Shown here: piece after piece, positions 41,313 to 51,469 of the stretch | Layout of the letters: each line of letters begins with the position of its first letter | Position numbering within the stretch: position 1 is the stretch's first letter | From: Glebionis coronaria | Taxonomy: Eukaryota > Streptophyta > Magnoliopsida > Asterales > Asteraceae | NCBI GenBank assembly: GCA_025667525.1 | Contig: CM046874.1 | Span: 423,505,729 to 423,569,728, forward strand | Direction of reading: 5' to 3' | Length of the DNA stretch: 64,000 nucleotides | Notes under the pieces: generated by a model | The model's database searches: none | The model's input: only the letters and a program-made list of their open reading frames with translations | Told to the model about the DNA's origin: nothing | Position numbers and translations under genes: made by a program

Positions 41313-44100
41313 CGTACATGTAACACAAATAAGATTCGTTACTTCCAATAGATCTATTCACCTTATTAGCGCACACGTAAGTGTTTAATGACTCATGAAA
41401 TTTAGGTAGCAAGTAACAGTTTGGGGCAATCATACAATAACATATTTTAATAAAAGCGTACAGTTCAAAAACACAAGTATTCTAGTTTTAGCATATATCA
41501 CCCTCATGTTTTTTGAAATCATTTAGAAAGCATTAAAAAAAGTGAGGCTATGAACTCACCTGGCATCCATAGAGTCTGAGCTATATTAGATATATTTCAT
41601 TCACAAACAAACAGCTTGGTCTCACAAACACAAACCTGGAATAACACATTTTGTATAGTATCAAGTCTTTGATTTTTAGTTCAATAATTTTAAGTATTAG
41701 TTATGGACTGTTTAATAAATATTTGATTGTAATTCTAGTCTCATTGTTCAGGCCATCATACTCAGAAGGCATTCTATAAATGTTTAAGGAGCGAGGGTAC
41801 TTTAAATCGTAAACCCAACCACTCAGTCAGAACGTAATATCGAGATGGAACATCTTCGTACAAAGCTCCCTACTAACATGATACTTTCATTAATTCCTCA
41901 TATTTATAATTAATATTCTTTAGTTTCAAAATTGGCAAAAATAGCCCTTTTTGTTATACTTTGGTATAATTATGCTTTTAACCCCTAAGGTATATAGTTT
42001 TAGTATTTACATTTTAAACCCTCAATATTTACCCTTAGTACCTCAAACTTTCCAATATTTGTTCTTATATATTTAACTTTCACAAAATGACACTTTTGGC
42101 CCAAAATGTTAAATAATTTAAAAATGAGAGTTTTAGTCCCTATACTTGTAAAAATCACATAACAACCTCAACAATTGACCAAATGATCTAGGATTTTAAA
42201 ACAAAGTTTCAAAATATGTTTATAATCATAATAACAACATCTTACCAGATTTATAGCTTTTGAAATTGGTTTTTTCTTATTATTTCATGTAAATTACAAA
42301 ACTAGGGTTTTAAGACATCTTTAGCTTATAACTTCCATTTAAAATGATGAAATAACTTAGTTCTTTTATATTATCTTTTCTAACATTATTTTGGAAATAT
42401 AAAAACTCTAATAATTGATTATAACAAGATTAAAGCATAGTTAACATAGAAATTACCTAGGATGCTCCAAAATGGCTCCTAATGGCTTCCTATGAGCACA
42501 ACTTGCTATAAAAGCTTTAAGAGATTCAATGGCTACCTTCTAGACCTGGTTTCTGGTCTTGGGACATGTCCTAGGACGTATATAGAAGTGGAAATGGAGA
42601 ATGGTTAGGAGGTTTAAGGAAAACGGGGTGCAAGTTGAAATGTAAGGTTTACATGCCTATTTATACTAGTTGTCACCCTTAGCCTCCAAGGAATACTATG
42701 AAAAGTATAATGACTAGAGATTAGTGACTAAGTAAGCCTAGGAAAGATCTATTCAAGTCTTAGGGGTAACTTTAAAAGCTAGTTCATTCCAATCTTCAAC
42801 ATATGGCTAGAAATGGCTCACGACTAGAAAAGATAGGAACAATGATGTGTAGCACACAAGTAGGTGCATCACCTACTTCTAAAATATATACTAAATATCT
42901 ATTAGTACTGATCCTAAGTTTAAAAATGGGAGGTAAATCGTTTGAATACATTTTTGGAGGGAAAAACCTAGGCGGATACAAAACTATGGCTTGTAACTTT
43001 ATACTTTGTGATATTGGTGATTAAGGGTTTAGGAATGTGATTAGTGATGGATTACGGTTTCATGAGGTTATATACATTGTGTTTAAGAAGTTTGGGTCTT
43101 TTGTTTGAAGTTTAACAAATGTTTGAAGTGAAATTGAGAAGAAAACCTAGGCGGGTTAGGGTTTCTAATGATTTATGCTTAAGTCTTAGTAAAAGTGATT
43201 ATCCTTCAATTAGCTACTTATATAAACTCAACTTATACATCCTAAATTGGCCTCAATGTGTTCATGAAGTCCCTACATTGGTTTTACTAAGTTATTCTAA
43301 GTAAACATGTCTAAAGGGTGAAAATACCCATTTTGACCTAATTTACAAGCCGTGCATTGAAATGTTGTACCTTGTGCATTAGGGTAATTTTAAATTGTCT
43401 TAATATAATCTTATAACCTTAATGAAATTCTATGGCTGTTTGTAGACTTGTCCAAAAACACTAGGTAGTGATTCTATGTAGATTTCTAAATATAAGGGTT
43501 TTTAGGTCATTAATCCTAATGACTTTCTATTTTGGGTAATTAGGGTTTGTACCTTTATAAACACTTATTATAGGGATTATATGACATGTTTATGACTTCT
43601 AAGGTTTCTACATTCTTAGTTTAAAGGTTTATATAGGTTGATCATATTCTAGGGATAATTATGGGAGCTTAAGATCCTATGCTTTGATAACTTGTACCTT
43701 ATGCTTTATTAACTTGTAACTTAACTTGAAGTAAATTTATAATCTTAATATGATATATATTTGATTTTTGTAATTTGTGGCAAAAGATTATACTCTAATT
43801 CATTGTATAATGTATTTTATATGCTAATCTTGGTTACTAGGTCTTAACTTGTAATTAGCATTAGATTAGTGAATATTAGTATTTTGTGATCAATTAACTT
43901 TCATTTATATGATAGATTATAATTAGTATATTGTTTTTTTTATCCTTTTACATAGATATTATGTAATTACATTGCTTGAAATATTGTTTACCAAGGGTTT
44001 CTAGGTGGTGATCTAGACTATTACGTACTTTTATTTGTACTTAGCTTTGTAAAGTATGTTCTTACTATTCTTAGGTATTATTCGAGTTGTATGAAAGGAA
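41313..44100. other. AT-rich flanking DNA, no gene recognised
   Basis: The DNA into which Copia-2 inserted. It looks like decayed LTR-type sequence on the minus strand: a TATA-like box (minus strand TATAAATAGG) near 42660 and GC-richer DNA to its left at 42440-42640. The 12-bp sequence AAAACCTAGGCG or close variants occurs near 42962 and 43142. No reverse transcriptase, gag or primer site is recognisable. The open frames of about 60-73 codons (for example 42803-43024) show no recognisable protein. Confidence 0.4.
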
Positions 44101-44207
44101 ACTCTCACTTATAGTTTCTTTTTTGGGGGAAGAAGCCCGACAGGGTCCCCCCCACTGACTTGTCTCGGGCCTAAGTGAAAGTGAAGTGGTGGGCTTACCC
44201 ATCCCAA

Positions 44208-44320
44208 CCAGGGGTATGCTGGGATTCGCGAAGAGCAGCACCTTACGATGTTCATGACCAATCAGATCTTAACGTACAAGTAGGTATCAGAGGAGATCGC
44301 TATGATCGTTACTATATTTC
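44208..44320 (+). pseudogene. nad7: nad7 exon fragment (mitochondrial NADH dehydrogenase subunit 7)
   Basis: Translates as PGVCWDSRRAAPYDVHDQ followed by a diverged VGIRGDRYDRYY, matching the mid-C-terminal part of plant mitochondrial NAD7, a complex I subunit. From the usual exon sizes this should be the start of exon 4, so the sequence just upstream (44100-44207) would be the end of intron 3; that is inference. Several substitutions and a 1-base shift near 44322 show it is not functional. The match fades after about 44335. Confidence 0.85.
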
Positions 44321-44425
44321 CTATCGAAGAGAAAAGTTGATATGTTGCCTTGATCTTTCTTTGTCTCGAACCCCATACCCCTATAATAATTGTAGAGTAA
44401 GGGGTGGCCCCAAAGAGGAATTGAC

Positions 44426-45197
44426 TGGTGGTGATTGGTCAACGAGATCAAAGCACACATATAGCGGAAGCGATTTAACAAGATCATAATAACACAATTA
44501 TAATTAATCGAATTAGGGTTACATACCTTTACGCTAAAGCAAATCCACAAGATAAAGAACGAATCACCAATTAGGGTTTATAACGTAATCCACCAAGATA
44601 TAGTCTAAAGTAAGACTATATTACGTTCTTGTACACACGTAATACAACGAGCTAATCGTGATTCTAGCACGTGTAAACCGAGCTTCAACGCTTGTGGAAA
44701 ATCTACCCAACAACCCTATAGAGGGTCTAGGACTAGATTATAAGCAAAATCTATAGAACAAGAAAACCAACCAAAACCGTTGGTGGGTTCTTGCTTGCGA
44801 TCGACTAGAGAAAGAGAGAGGGGAGATTGGTGTGTTGAATTATAAGGGTGGGGGTTGTTTATATAGACCTAAATCTTGTATCCCAAAACAAATATAAGGA
44901 ATGTTTTTTCCTTCCCCTTTACCCCTCCATAACCGACGGCCCAAACACCCCTTAGGGGTGTTCCGGAACCTTCCATTCTTCTTTCTATTTATTCCACTTT
45001 CTATTTAGTCCATAATGATCGTTAATACTTAACTCTTAATTATTTAACGATCGTTAAGTTATATCTCAGTTTAATTTAATAAATATAATAAATATATTTA
45101 TGAAATAAATTAATAAATATAATAAATATATTTATTAAATAAATTAACTCTTTACGTATTGTGTGCAATCCCGTAATCTCGAGTCGATCCTATCACA
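44426..45197 (-). mobile_element. Probable solo LTR (772 bp) inside the NUMT
   Basis: Minus strand TGTGATAGGATCGACTCG to CAATCACCACCA, flanked by tgac at 44422-44425 and 45198-45201 (tgact if the first base is counted in the duplication). A minus-strand TATATAAA box lies near 44868-44876. No primer site, polypurine tract or coding region accompanies it, as expected for a solo LTR left by recombination. Confidence 0.6.
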
Positions 45198-45246
45198 TGA
45201 CTATTAAATATAAGTCTATAAACTTTCAGGTAGCCACTCCCTTCTC

Positions 45247-45285
45247 AAGGAACCGTACGTAAGACTTCTGCATCATACTGCTCCT
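45247..45285 (-). ncRNA. Group II intron domain V remnant (mitochondrial)
   Basis: The minus strand reads GGAGCAGTATGATGCAGAAG and continues TCTTACGTACGGTTCC. This folds as the short conserved domain V hairpin with a four-base loop, the catalytic core of group II introns in plant mitochondrial nad genes. Here it is only a relic in nuclear DNA. Confidence 0.6.
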
Positions 45286-47100
45286 TCCTGAGCTTCCATC
45301 ATCGGCCCTGTCATTAGACCACTATCTAGGCATGTATTTTCAGCCTGTACTCTATAATCTTTTGCTTCTCGAGTGGTGGAGAACAATGTTGCTTGCGCTG
45401 CGAAGATGCCCGCTGGTAGGGCCCGACCTACTTCCCGCACGAAAGAACCACTCACTAGCTATCCGGGTCAGTGGGGGGCCTATCTAGAGACATACTGAAA
45501 ACCATGCCTTTCGAACCAATCATGGCCTTATTTTGAGTCTTTCTTTCAGATTGACAAAACTCTTGCAACTCTTTGAGGTCGATGGATCTAGAGAACTTTT
45601 AGTCATTGGAACCGTCGACTTTTGGAATGGGATCATCTACCTCTTACGAGCACTTTAAAGGATGTAATTAGGAAAAGAAAGTCGTGAGTGAAAGCCCTCT
45701 AGTTGAGTAAGAGAACTGAAAGTTTCAGGCCAGTAAAGTCTGTTAGTGGGGGAGTGAATATAAATTACTCGTCTTAGAATATATTTGAATCAAAACACCT
45801 ATTTTTTCGAGTGATCGTGTCATAACTTTTTATTATTATTCATTCACGATATTATATTATATGAGTGAACCTATTTCAGAATCTAATTAGTTAAAATAAA
45901 AGTAAAATTTTATAAGATCATTGTTCGCTCTAAAATATAAAGTACGAGCTTAGAGCCTTGCGTCACTCTGGTATGCTAATCACTTCGTTGTACGACTCTG
46001 GAACGGAAGTCGCTTAGTGCGACAGTACTATAGGATGCAAAGAAGCTTCGTCACCCTTTTTTAGTTGCTTCTCCTTTTTTCATCGAGATTGGGTTGGTGT
46101 TTAGTGTACCGCCTGTATAACCTATGCGAAGCAAGCGAGTACAAGATCCAAAAGAATGCGTTGCATGGAAAAGTGAGATGTCCAAGATATTAAGAACGAT
46201 GGGAAGAATCGATGAGGAATCTAGACTAGAGAGGGATATAGAACATCAAATCGTGAATGAAAAATAAAAAGCATGACGAGAATTATGAACCCAAGATGTT
46301 AAAAGGGGCGAAGTCTCGTAAGGGGCTCCTCGAGAAAGGGTGCGGCAAGCCGTATATGATGACTCTCGGGAGATGCAATTCGCAGAGAACCACGCGACAA
46401 CTTGTGCAAATTGAGTCCAAGAAATTATAGACTACCTTCAGACTCTATATGAAGGCGGGCACTTTGGGAGTAGGATTCCATCGAAAGATGATATCGAAAG
46501 AAGGGTGACGTCCTACTTCTCTGATATGTACGAGTTCGATATGCACAATCTTCGTTTGAAGCGTATAAAAAGTTCTTTTATGGATATTGGAAATAGAAGG
46601 AGTCCTCTTTGGAAAAAATAAAGGAACTTATTGAAAATTAAACGGGGAAGATAGGAAAAAAAAAAAGATAACCTCTGAAAGGTGTTACGCTTTCCTGCTT
46701 CTATTGGGTTTGTGTTAAGTAGGTGATTTAGCCCTCCATCAAGAGGGAAGAAGGAAGCAGGGCGACAACTAGCTGCTTTCTGGTGAGTTACTCTCACTCT
46801 TCTCCTTTTAGTTGATTTGGTTCGTGTTCAGTGCGCCCTTCTCCCTCAACTAGTTGACTGTTTAGCCTTTAGCCCTTCAAGTTGCCTATCTCATTCATAT
46901 AGGGTATACGACTTTCAGATATCTTTCCCTTCAGGGAGAAGAGAAATATACAAACAAGCCATCCCGTAGGGAGAGGAATTGCGCGTGTGGACGACTTCTG
47001 GCCCGAATTCTGACTAAGAGGTGTGAGAGAAAGACAAGCAAGCCCTATCCCGTCCCCTCTAAATAAGAGAGTGAATAACCCTTTTATTGTAATTGTCTTC

Positions 47101-48089
47101 ATTCAATTTCAACTAATTTGTTCTAGGGTTCTTAATTTCATAATTAGGGATTTTCGAAATTAAATTGAGTTAGAACAAAATTAGGAATGTGGGCATCCAT
47201 AGTTTTAGTGCTATGATTCCTTAGGTTTAGATTCCTTGTGATTTCACTAAACCCAGTTATAGAACAAATCCAAATTTTAATCGAAGTAATTTGGTTTAAT
47301 GATGGAATTGCTATGAACCCTTGAACACATTGGTAATTGCATTGTTAATGCTTACCTAAAAACAAATTTTAAAAACCAATCTTTAAATTCATATAGTTCT
47401 TGTGCATTTATCAATAATTTAGTATATTGTGAGCATAAGAATGATAAGAAAGTATCATTTGGTTAATCAAGAAATTGATTAAACACATTCTTGTGGTTTT
47501 GATTTTTACTAATCTATATATAACAAAGAGTGATTGTGGAATTATTTTTGGTGTAATATAGGTACTAAATAATGCCTTCGGAATATCAAAATGACCACCA
47601 AAAGACCCATTGTTATATGCCTAACCTTGCCGAATCTTGTGAGTTCGAACACCTTTCAAACACTCTTCGTTTACTTCATTCTCGTTACTTTCATGAGGGT
47701 CGGGTTATCGTTGAGGATATTGATGGGTATGAATACACTAGTTTGATGTTTAATTGATTGCTTGCTTTACAGCAATGAGGTAATCTATCCTTAATTTCTC
47801 TTGAAGTTCTTTAGCACATATTCCATTCATACTAATGATTATGGAATGTTTGTTTATTTCTCCATTCGTAGTCAACCCATTATCTACTCTCGAGAGATTT
47901 TGGTAAGGCCCTTCGAGTACCTTATGAAGGTCAATGTCGATTCATAGATGCATGGAAGATTGATTCCTTGCAAACATGTGTTGATGATCCTTCATATAAT
48001 ACTCCAATGTTCGATCTAGATTTCATCCTTGAAACTATCACTCAACCACCTCGTGGTAGACCTGTTGTACGTAGTATCCACACTGTTAA
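47101..48089 (+). other. Unassigned segment with two exon-like stretches
   Basis: A 61-codon ORF at 47572-47757 (MPSEYQNDHQKTHC...) and an open stretch at about 47930-48089 (including DDPSYNTPMFDLDFILE and PPRGRPVVRSIHT) have protein-like composition and may be fragments of one gene or of an element's gag. Pyrimidine-AG stretches precede both, but no clear splice pattern joins them. I do not recognise the protein. The second stretch ends exactly where the Copia-3 LTR seems to start. Confidence 0.35.
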
Positions 48090-49307
48090 TGTAATAATGC
48101 CTAAAAATGTTACTTGCATTTTTTGGTCTCGCTTAGTTTTGATTACGACAATATGTAAAAACAAGCATTTACGAAAACAATGAAAAACGAATTCTTTAGT
48201 TCAAGTATTTCTCATTTTACCCATTTTCACTTAAGGTATGAATAAACAAGTACTAACCTTAATCAAGTGATCAAGTGATTTAATCTTTTCTTAAAACTCA
48301 CTTTTTATTTAAGTGTGACAAGTTTTTAATTAAACTTTCTTTTTAAGAAAATCTTTTATTAAATTAAATATTTGAAAATTTGAAAATGGCATACTCTTTT
48401 TTTGATTTAGAATATTCTTTCAGTATATTTTATAATCAGATAAGACCTCCACCACTAAAGGACAAAAAGGGAGCGGAGTCTAGTCCGGCGGTTCCCTAGC
48501 GCCTAGGCGGTTCCTTATCGATAAGGTACCGCCGGCTGAGATAAGGAACCGCGGGCAGATATAGCCGTTGACCCTTTGTCCTATAAATAGTGGCCTTTCT
48601 CAGATTTTCAATTCACCTCTTTTGCACATAAATTTCCAGATTCAAACATACTTCTTAAATCACTCAAATCTTTGATCATTTGATTGATTACTACTTGTTT
48701 AGAAGTGAATCTATCTCATCCATCCTTTCCTCTTCAAGTGCAAAGAGAAGAACACTATCATTGTGAAGTGTTGAGTCCACCACCAAAGATCCTTTGAAGA
48801 TCAAATCTTATACATTTGTTGTTGTGTCATAGTTGTGAAGATCCAAGTAGTTGTGTCTATTTGGAAGTTGTGTATGTACTAAGTATAGTTGTGTAGATTG
48901 GTCCTAGATACGATTAGGGCTCGACTTCTAGCTTAGAGTCGGAAATTGGTTAAGCGACGTGTACGGTTTTCTCCACCATAAGGAGATTGTTGTGTAGTGA
49001 ACTCTCGAGTAAGGAGTACTCGAGGAGTGGAGTAGGAACGAGGAGTGAGCTTTGTTGCCGAACCACTATAAATGCTTGGTGTTTGGTTTGATCTTTCTTT
49101 ACCCTTAACTCTTTACATTCTTTATTCTTTGTGCATATATATTAGTTAGTATTAGTTTAAGTTACACTATTATTGTTCATATTGTGCATAAGAAGATTTC
49201 ACTTATTTCCTTAAGTCTAAGTTTTTGAGAAAAAGGATTTTTTGAAAACCATCATTTAACAAGTAAATATAATAAACTATTCAACCCCCCCTGTTCTAGT
49301 TTCTACA
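48090..49307 (+). mobile_element. Copia-3 5' LTR, with promoter
   Basis: The right edge (TTCTACA at 49301-49307) is fixed by the primer site. The left edge TGTAATAATGCC is my best TG start pairing with the TACA end and is less certain. TATAAATA is at 48582-48589. A GC-rich inverted-repeat block (48485-48556) lies just upstream of it. Confidence 0.65.
48485..48556. promoter_or_regulatory. GC-rich inverted-repeat block upstream of the Copia-3 TATA box
   Basis: It contains GCGGTTCC three times, in both orientations. GCGGTTCCTTATC (about 48507-48519) pairs with GATAAGGAACCGC (about 48540-48552), and an inner arm GATAAGGTACCGC is an imperfect alternative partner. It is strikingly GC-rich for this AT-rich region. 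A related block sits inside the gag-pol spacer at 50850-50922. Confidence 0.75.
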
Positions 49308-49309
49308 AT

Positions 49310-49321
49310 TGGTATCAGAGC
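49310..49321 (+). other. Primer binding site of Copia-3, initiator Met tRNA
   Basis: TGGTATCAGAGC, 2 nt after the LTR end. Complementary to the 3' end of initiator methionine tRNA. Confidence 0.9.
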
Positions 49322-49374
49322 GGGTTGCTCAAGTATTTTTAAAGTATATTGTATTTTAAAACTTGAATCGATCT

Positions 49375-50534
49375 ATGGATTCCAACAAGTACCTAGAAGG
49401 GCAATCTATGCAAAGACCACCACTTTTTGAAACCGATAGTTTTATTTATTGGAAAAATAGATTTGAGACTTATGTGAAACCAAAAGATTTAGACCTTTGG
49501 CATGTTATTACCAATGGTGATTTTTTACCTTATCAATTTAATGAAGTTTCTAAAACAAAGGAATTGGTCACTTTTGACAAAGCTAATGACGATACTAAAA
49601 AAAACTTTCGAAAAATAATGAGGCTAAAATGGTGATTTATAATGCCTTAGCTAAGAAAGAGTATGAAAGGATTTTTATGTGTGAAACCGCTAAAGATATT
49701 TGGAACACTCTTTTAGTAACCCACCAAGGTAATAGCCAAGTCAAAGAAAGCAAAATCGATCTTCTTGTCCAACAATACGAATAATTTGTCATCTTAGAAG
49801 ATGAAGCTATTGATAGTGCTTTTGCTAGATTTAACACTATTATTACTAGTCTAAAAGCACTTGATGAAGGTTTTTCTAGCAAGAACAATGTTAGGAAGTT
49901 TCTAAGGGCCTTACATCCGAAGTGGAGAGCAAAAGTCACGGCGATCGAAGAATCGAAAGATCTCTCAACTTTATCACTTGATGAACTCATAGGAAACTTG
50001 AAGGTTCATGAGATGATAATTTTGAAGGACTCGGAATTGGTGAAAACCAAGAGTGAAAGGAAGTCTCTTGCACTCAAAGCCAAGAAGGCACATAGCGATC
50101 ATGATAGTTCCTCGGATAGTGATGACGAGGAGTATGCATTGGCGGTGAGAGATTTCAAGAGGTTCTTCAAAAGACGAGGTCAACACGTGAGGCAACCCAT
50201 CAATGACAAGAAACCATTCTTAAAGAATCGGTTTGCCAAGAACAAAAAAGGTGATAGGAATTGCTTTAGATGTGGTGATCCAAATCATTTAATTAGTGAG
50301 TGTCCAAAGCCTTCACGCGATAAGAATCACACGACATTCGTTAGTGGTTCTTGGAGCGATAGCGGTGAAGATTTTGATGACAACCCCAAAGAGGAGAAAT
50401 GTCTCATGGCTCACACTTCTAAAGAGGTACATTCCGAAACCGAATACTATAGCAATGATAGCTCCACCTTAGATGATATTGAATTAGAAGGCCAATATGA
50501 TAATTTACACAAACTTAGCCGTAAATTTATATAA
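49375..50534 (+). pseudogene. Copia-3 gag, broken
   Basis: ATG at 49375 (MDSNKYLEGQ). Open to 49635, where a frameshift occurs in an A-rich stretch. The next frame has a TAA near 49782 and then runs 49998-50534, including the acidic run [14 protein letters not shown] and a CX2CX4HX4C knuckle ([14 protein letters not shown], about 50262-50305). Copia-type gag of a family common in dicots. A Lys/Glu-rich coiled-coil-like stretch follows in broken frame at 50535-50750. Confidence 0.85.
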
Positions 50535-50849
50535 AAGAACAAAATCTTAAAATCAACTAAACTAAGCTTGAAAATGAGATTAATGAACTTAGGGAAAAAT
50601 TAGCCAAGCTTGAGAAAAATAAAAAAGTTGATGTAGGTTGCGTAAGTTGTGAGAAACTTAGATTAGAGAATGAAGATCTCAAGAGCACCTCCATTACACT
50701 GGAAAAGTTCATGAAAGGTACTAGTGCTCTTGATGATATGTTAAACAAACAAATTCATTCTAAGGAAAGACTTGGTGTAGGTTTTAACTCAAATGAAGCA
50801 TGAACCAGTGAACCTAAACAAGTTAGATTTTCAGAAAAACTTTCTGATG

Positions 50850-50922
50850 TACGCGGTCCCAGACTGTATGGGGCGGTTCCTTATCAATATGGAACCGCCG
50901 CCATAGATAAGGAACCGCGGCC
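50850..50922. repeat. GC-rich inverted-repeat block inside the Copia-3 gag-pol spacer
   Basis: Related to the LTR block at 48485-48556. GGCGGTTCC pairs with GGAACCGCC, and GGTTCCTTATC pairs with GATAAGGAACC. The whole block is further enclosed by AAAAACTTTCTG (about 50836-50847) and CAGAAAGTTTTT (about 50922-50933). It appears embedded in what was coding sequence. Confidence 0.8.
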
Positions 50923-51469
50923 AGAAAGTTTTTTTGATGAACATCTTGAACTTTCTGAAAAGTCAAATTTAGGTGAACATCCTAAGCATCTTATTGTTAA
51001 CAAAGTCAAATTACCCATACTTGACGACAATGCCGTTGATAAGTTCTATAAGCCTTTGAGTAAACCTCTAATGGGAAATAGAAGTTTATGAAGACCATCT
51101 TCTACTCCACCAAGAGTACGGAATGAGTTTAGGCCTAGAAGTAGAACGACAACACCTAGAAGAGATAGTCAAAACAATTCACGACCTAGAAGTAAAACTC
51201 CAACACCTAGAAGGAATGAACACAACTCTAAACCAAGATCAAATACACCTAGGAGAAATAATGAACAACAAAATGGTTATATGAATTATTATCCTCCTCC
51301 CTTTTGTTCCCCATGGGGAAACCCTCCTTCATTCATGCATCCCAACCAAATGCAAGGGATGTTTGGAACTAACAATTTTGGACCCATGAGATATTGGGGA
51401 CCAAATGTTTGATCGTGTATGTTGTTACCTAGATATGCTTGGGAATTGATTTGGAGCCCGACGAGTAGA

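Larger units (their letters stand above)
44100..47100. other. Nuclear insertion of mitochondrial DNA (NUMT), probably rearranged
   Basis: Contains a recognisable nad7 exon on the plus strand (44208-44320) and a group II intron domain V on the minus strand (about 45247-45285). Much of the rest (45225-46500, 46660-47060) has the base composition and word use of plant mitochondrial intron or spacer DNA. Opposite orientations of the two landmarks suggest more than one mitochondrial piece or later inversion. The sequence GTCAGTGGGGGGCC near 45467 is close to the reverse complement of 44143-44158, linking the ends of the first part. The outer edges are approximate. Confidence 0.65.

Noticed and set aside
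42803..43304. Short plus-strand ORFs as a host gene
   Set aside because: No domain, no splice logic, and the DNA around them looks like decayed LTR sequence.
44175..44489. 104-codon ORF with nad7 similarity as a working gene
   Set aside because: Only one exon start matches, with substitutions and a frameshift, and it runs into a solo LTR.
46513..47102. Minus-strand ORFs of 77-94 codons in the mitochondrial-like segment
   Set aside because: No recognisable protein; more likely chance frames in intron or spacer DNA.
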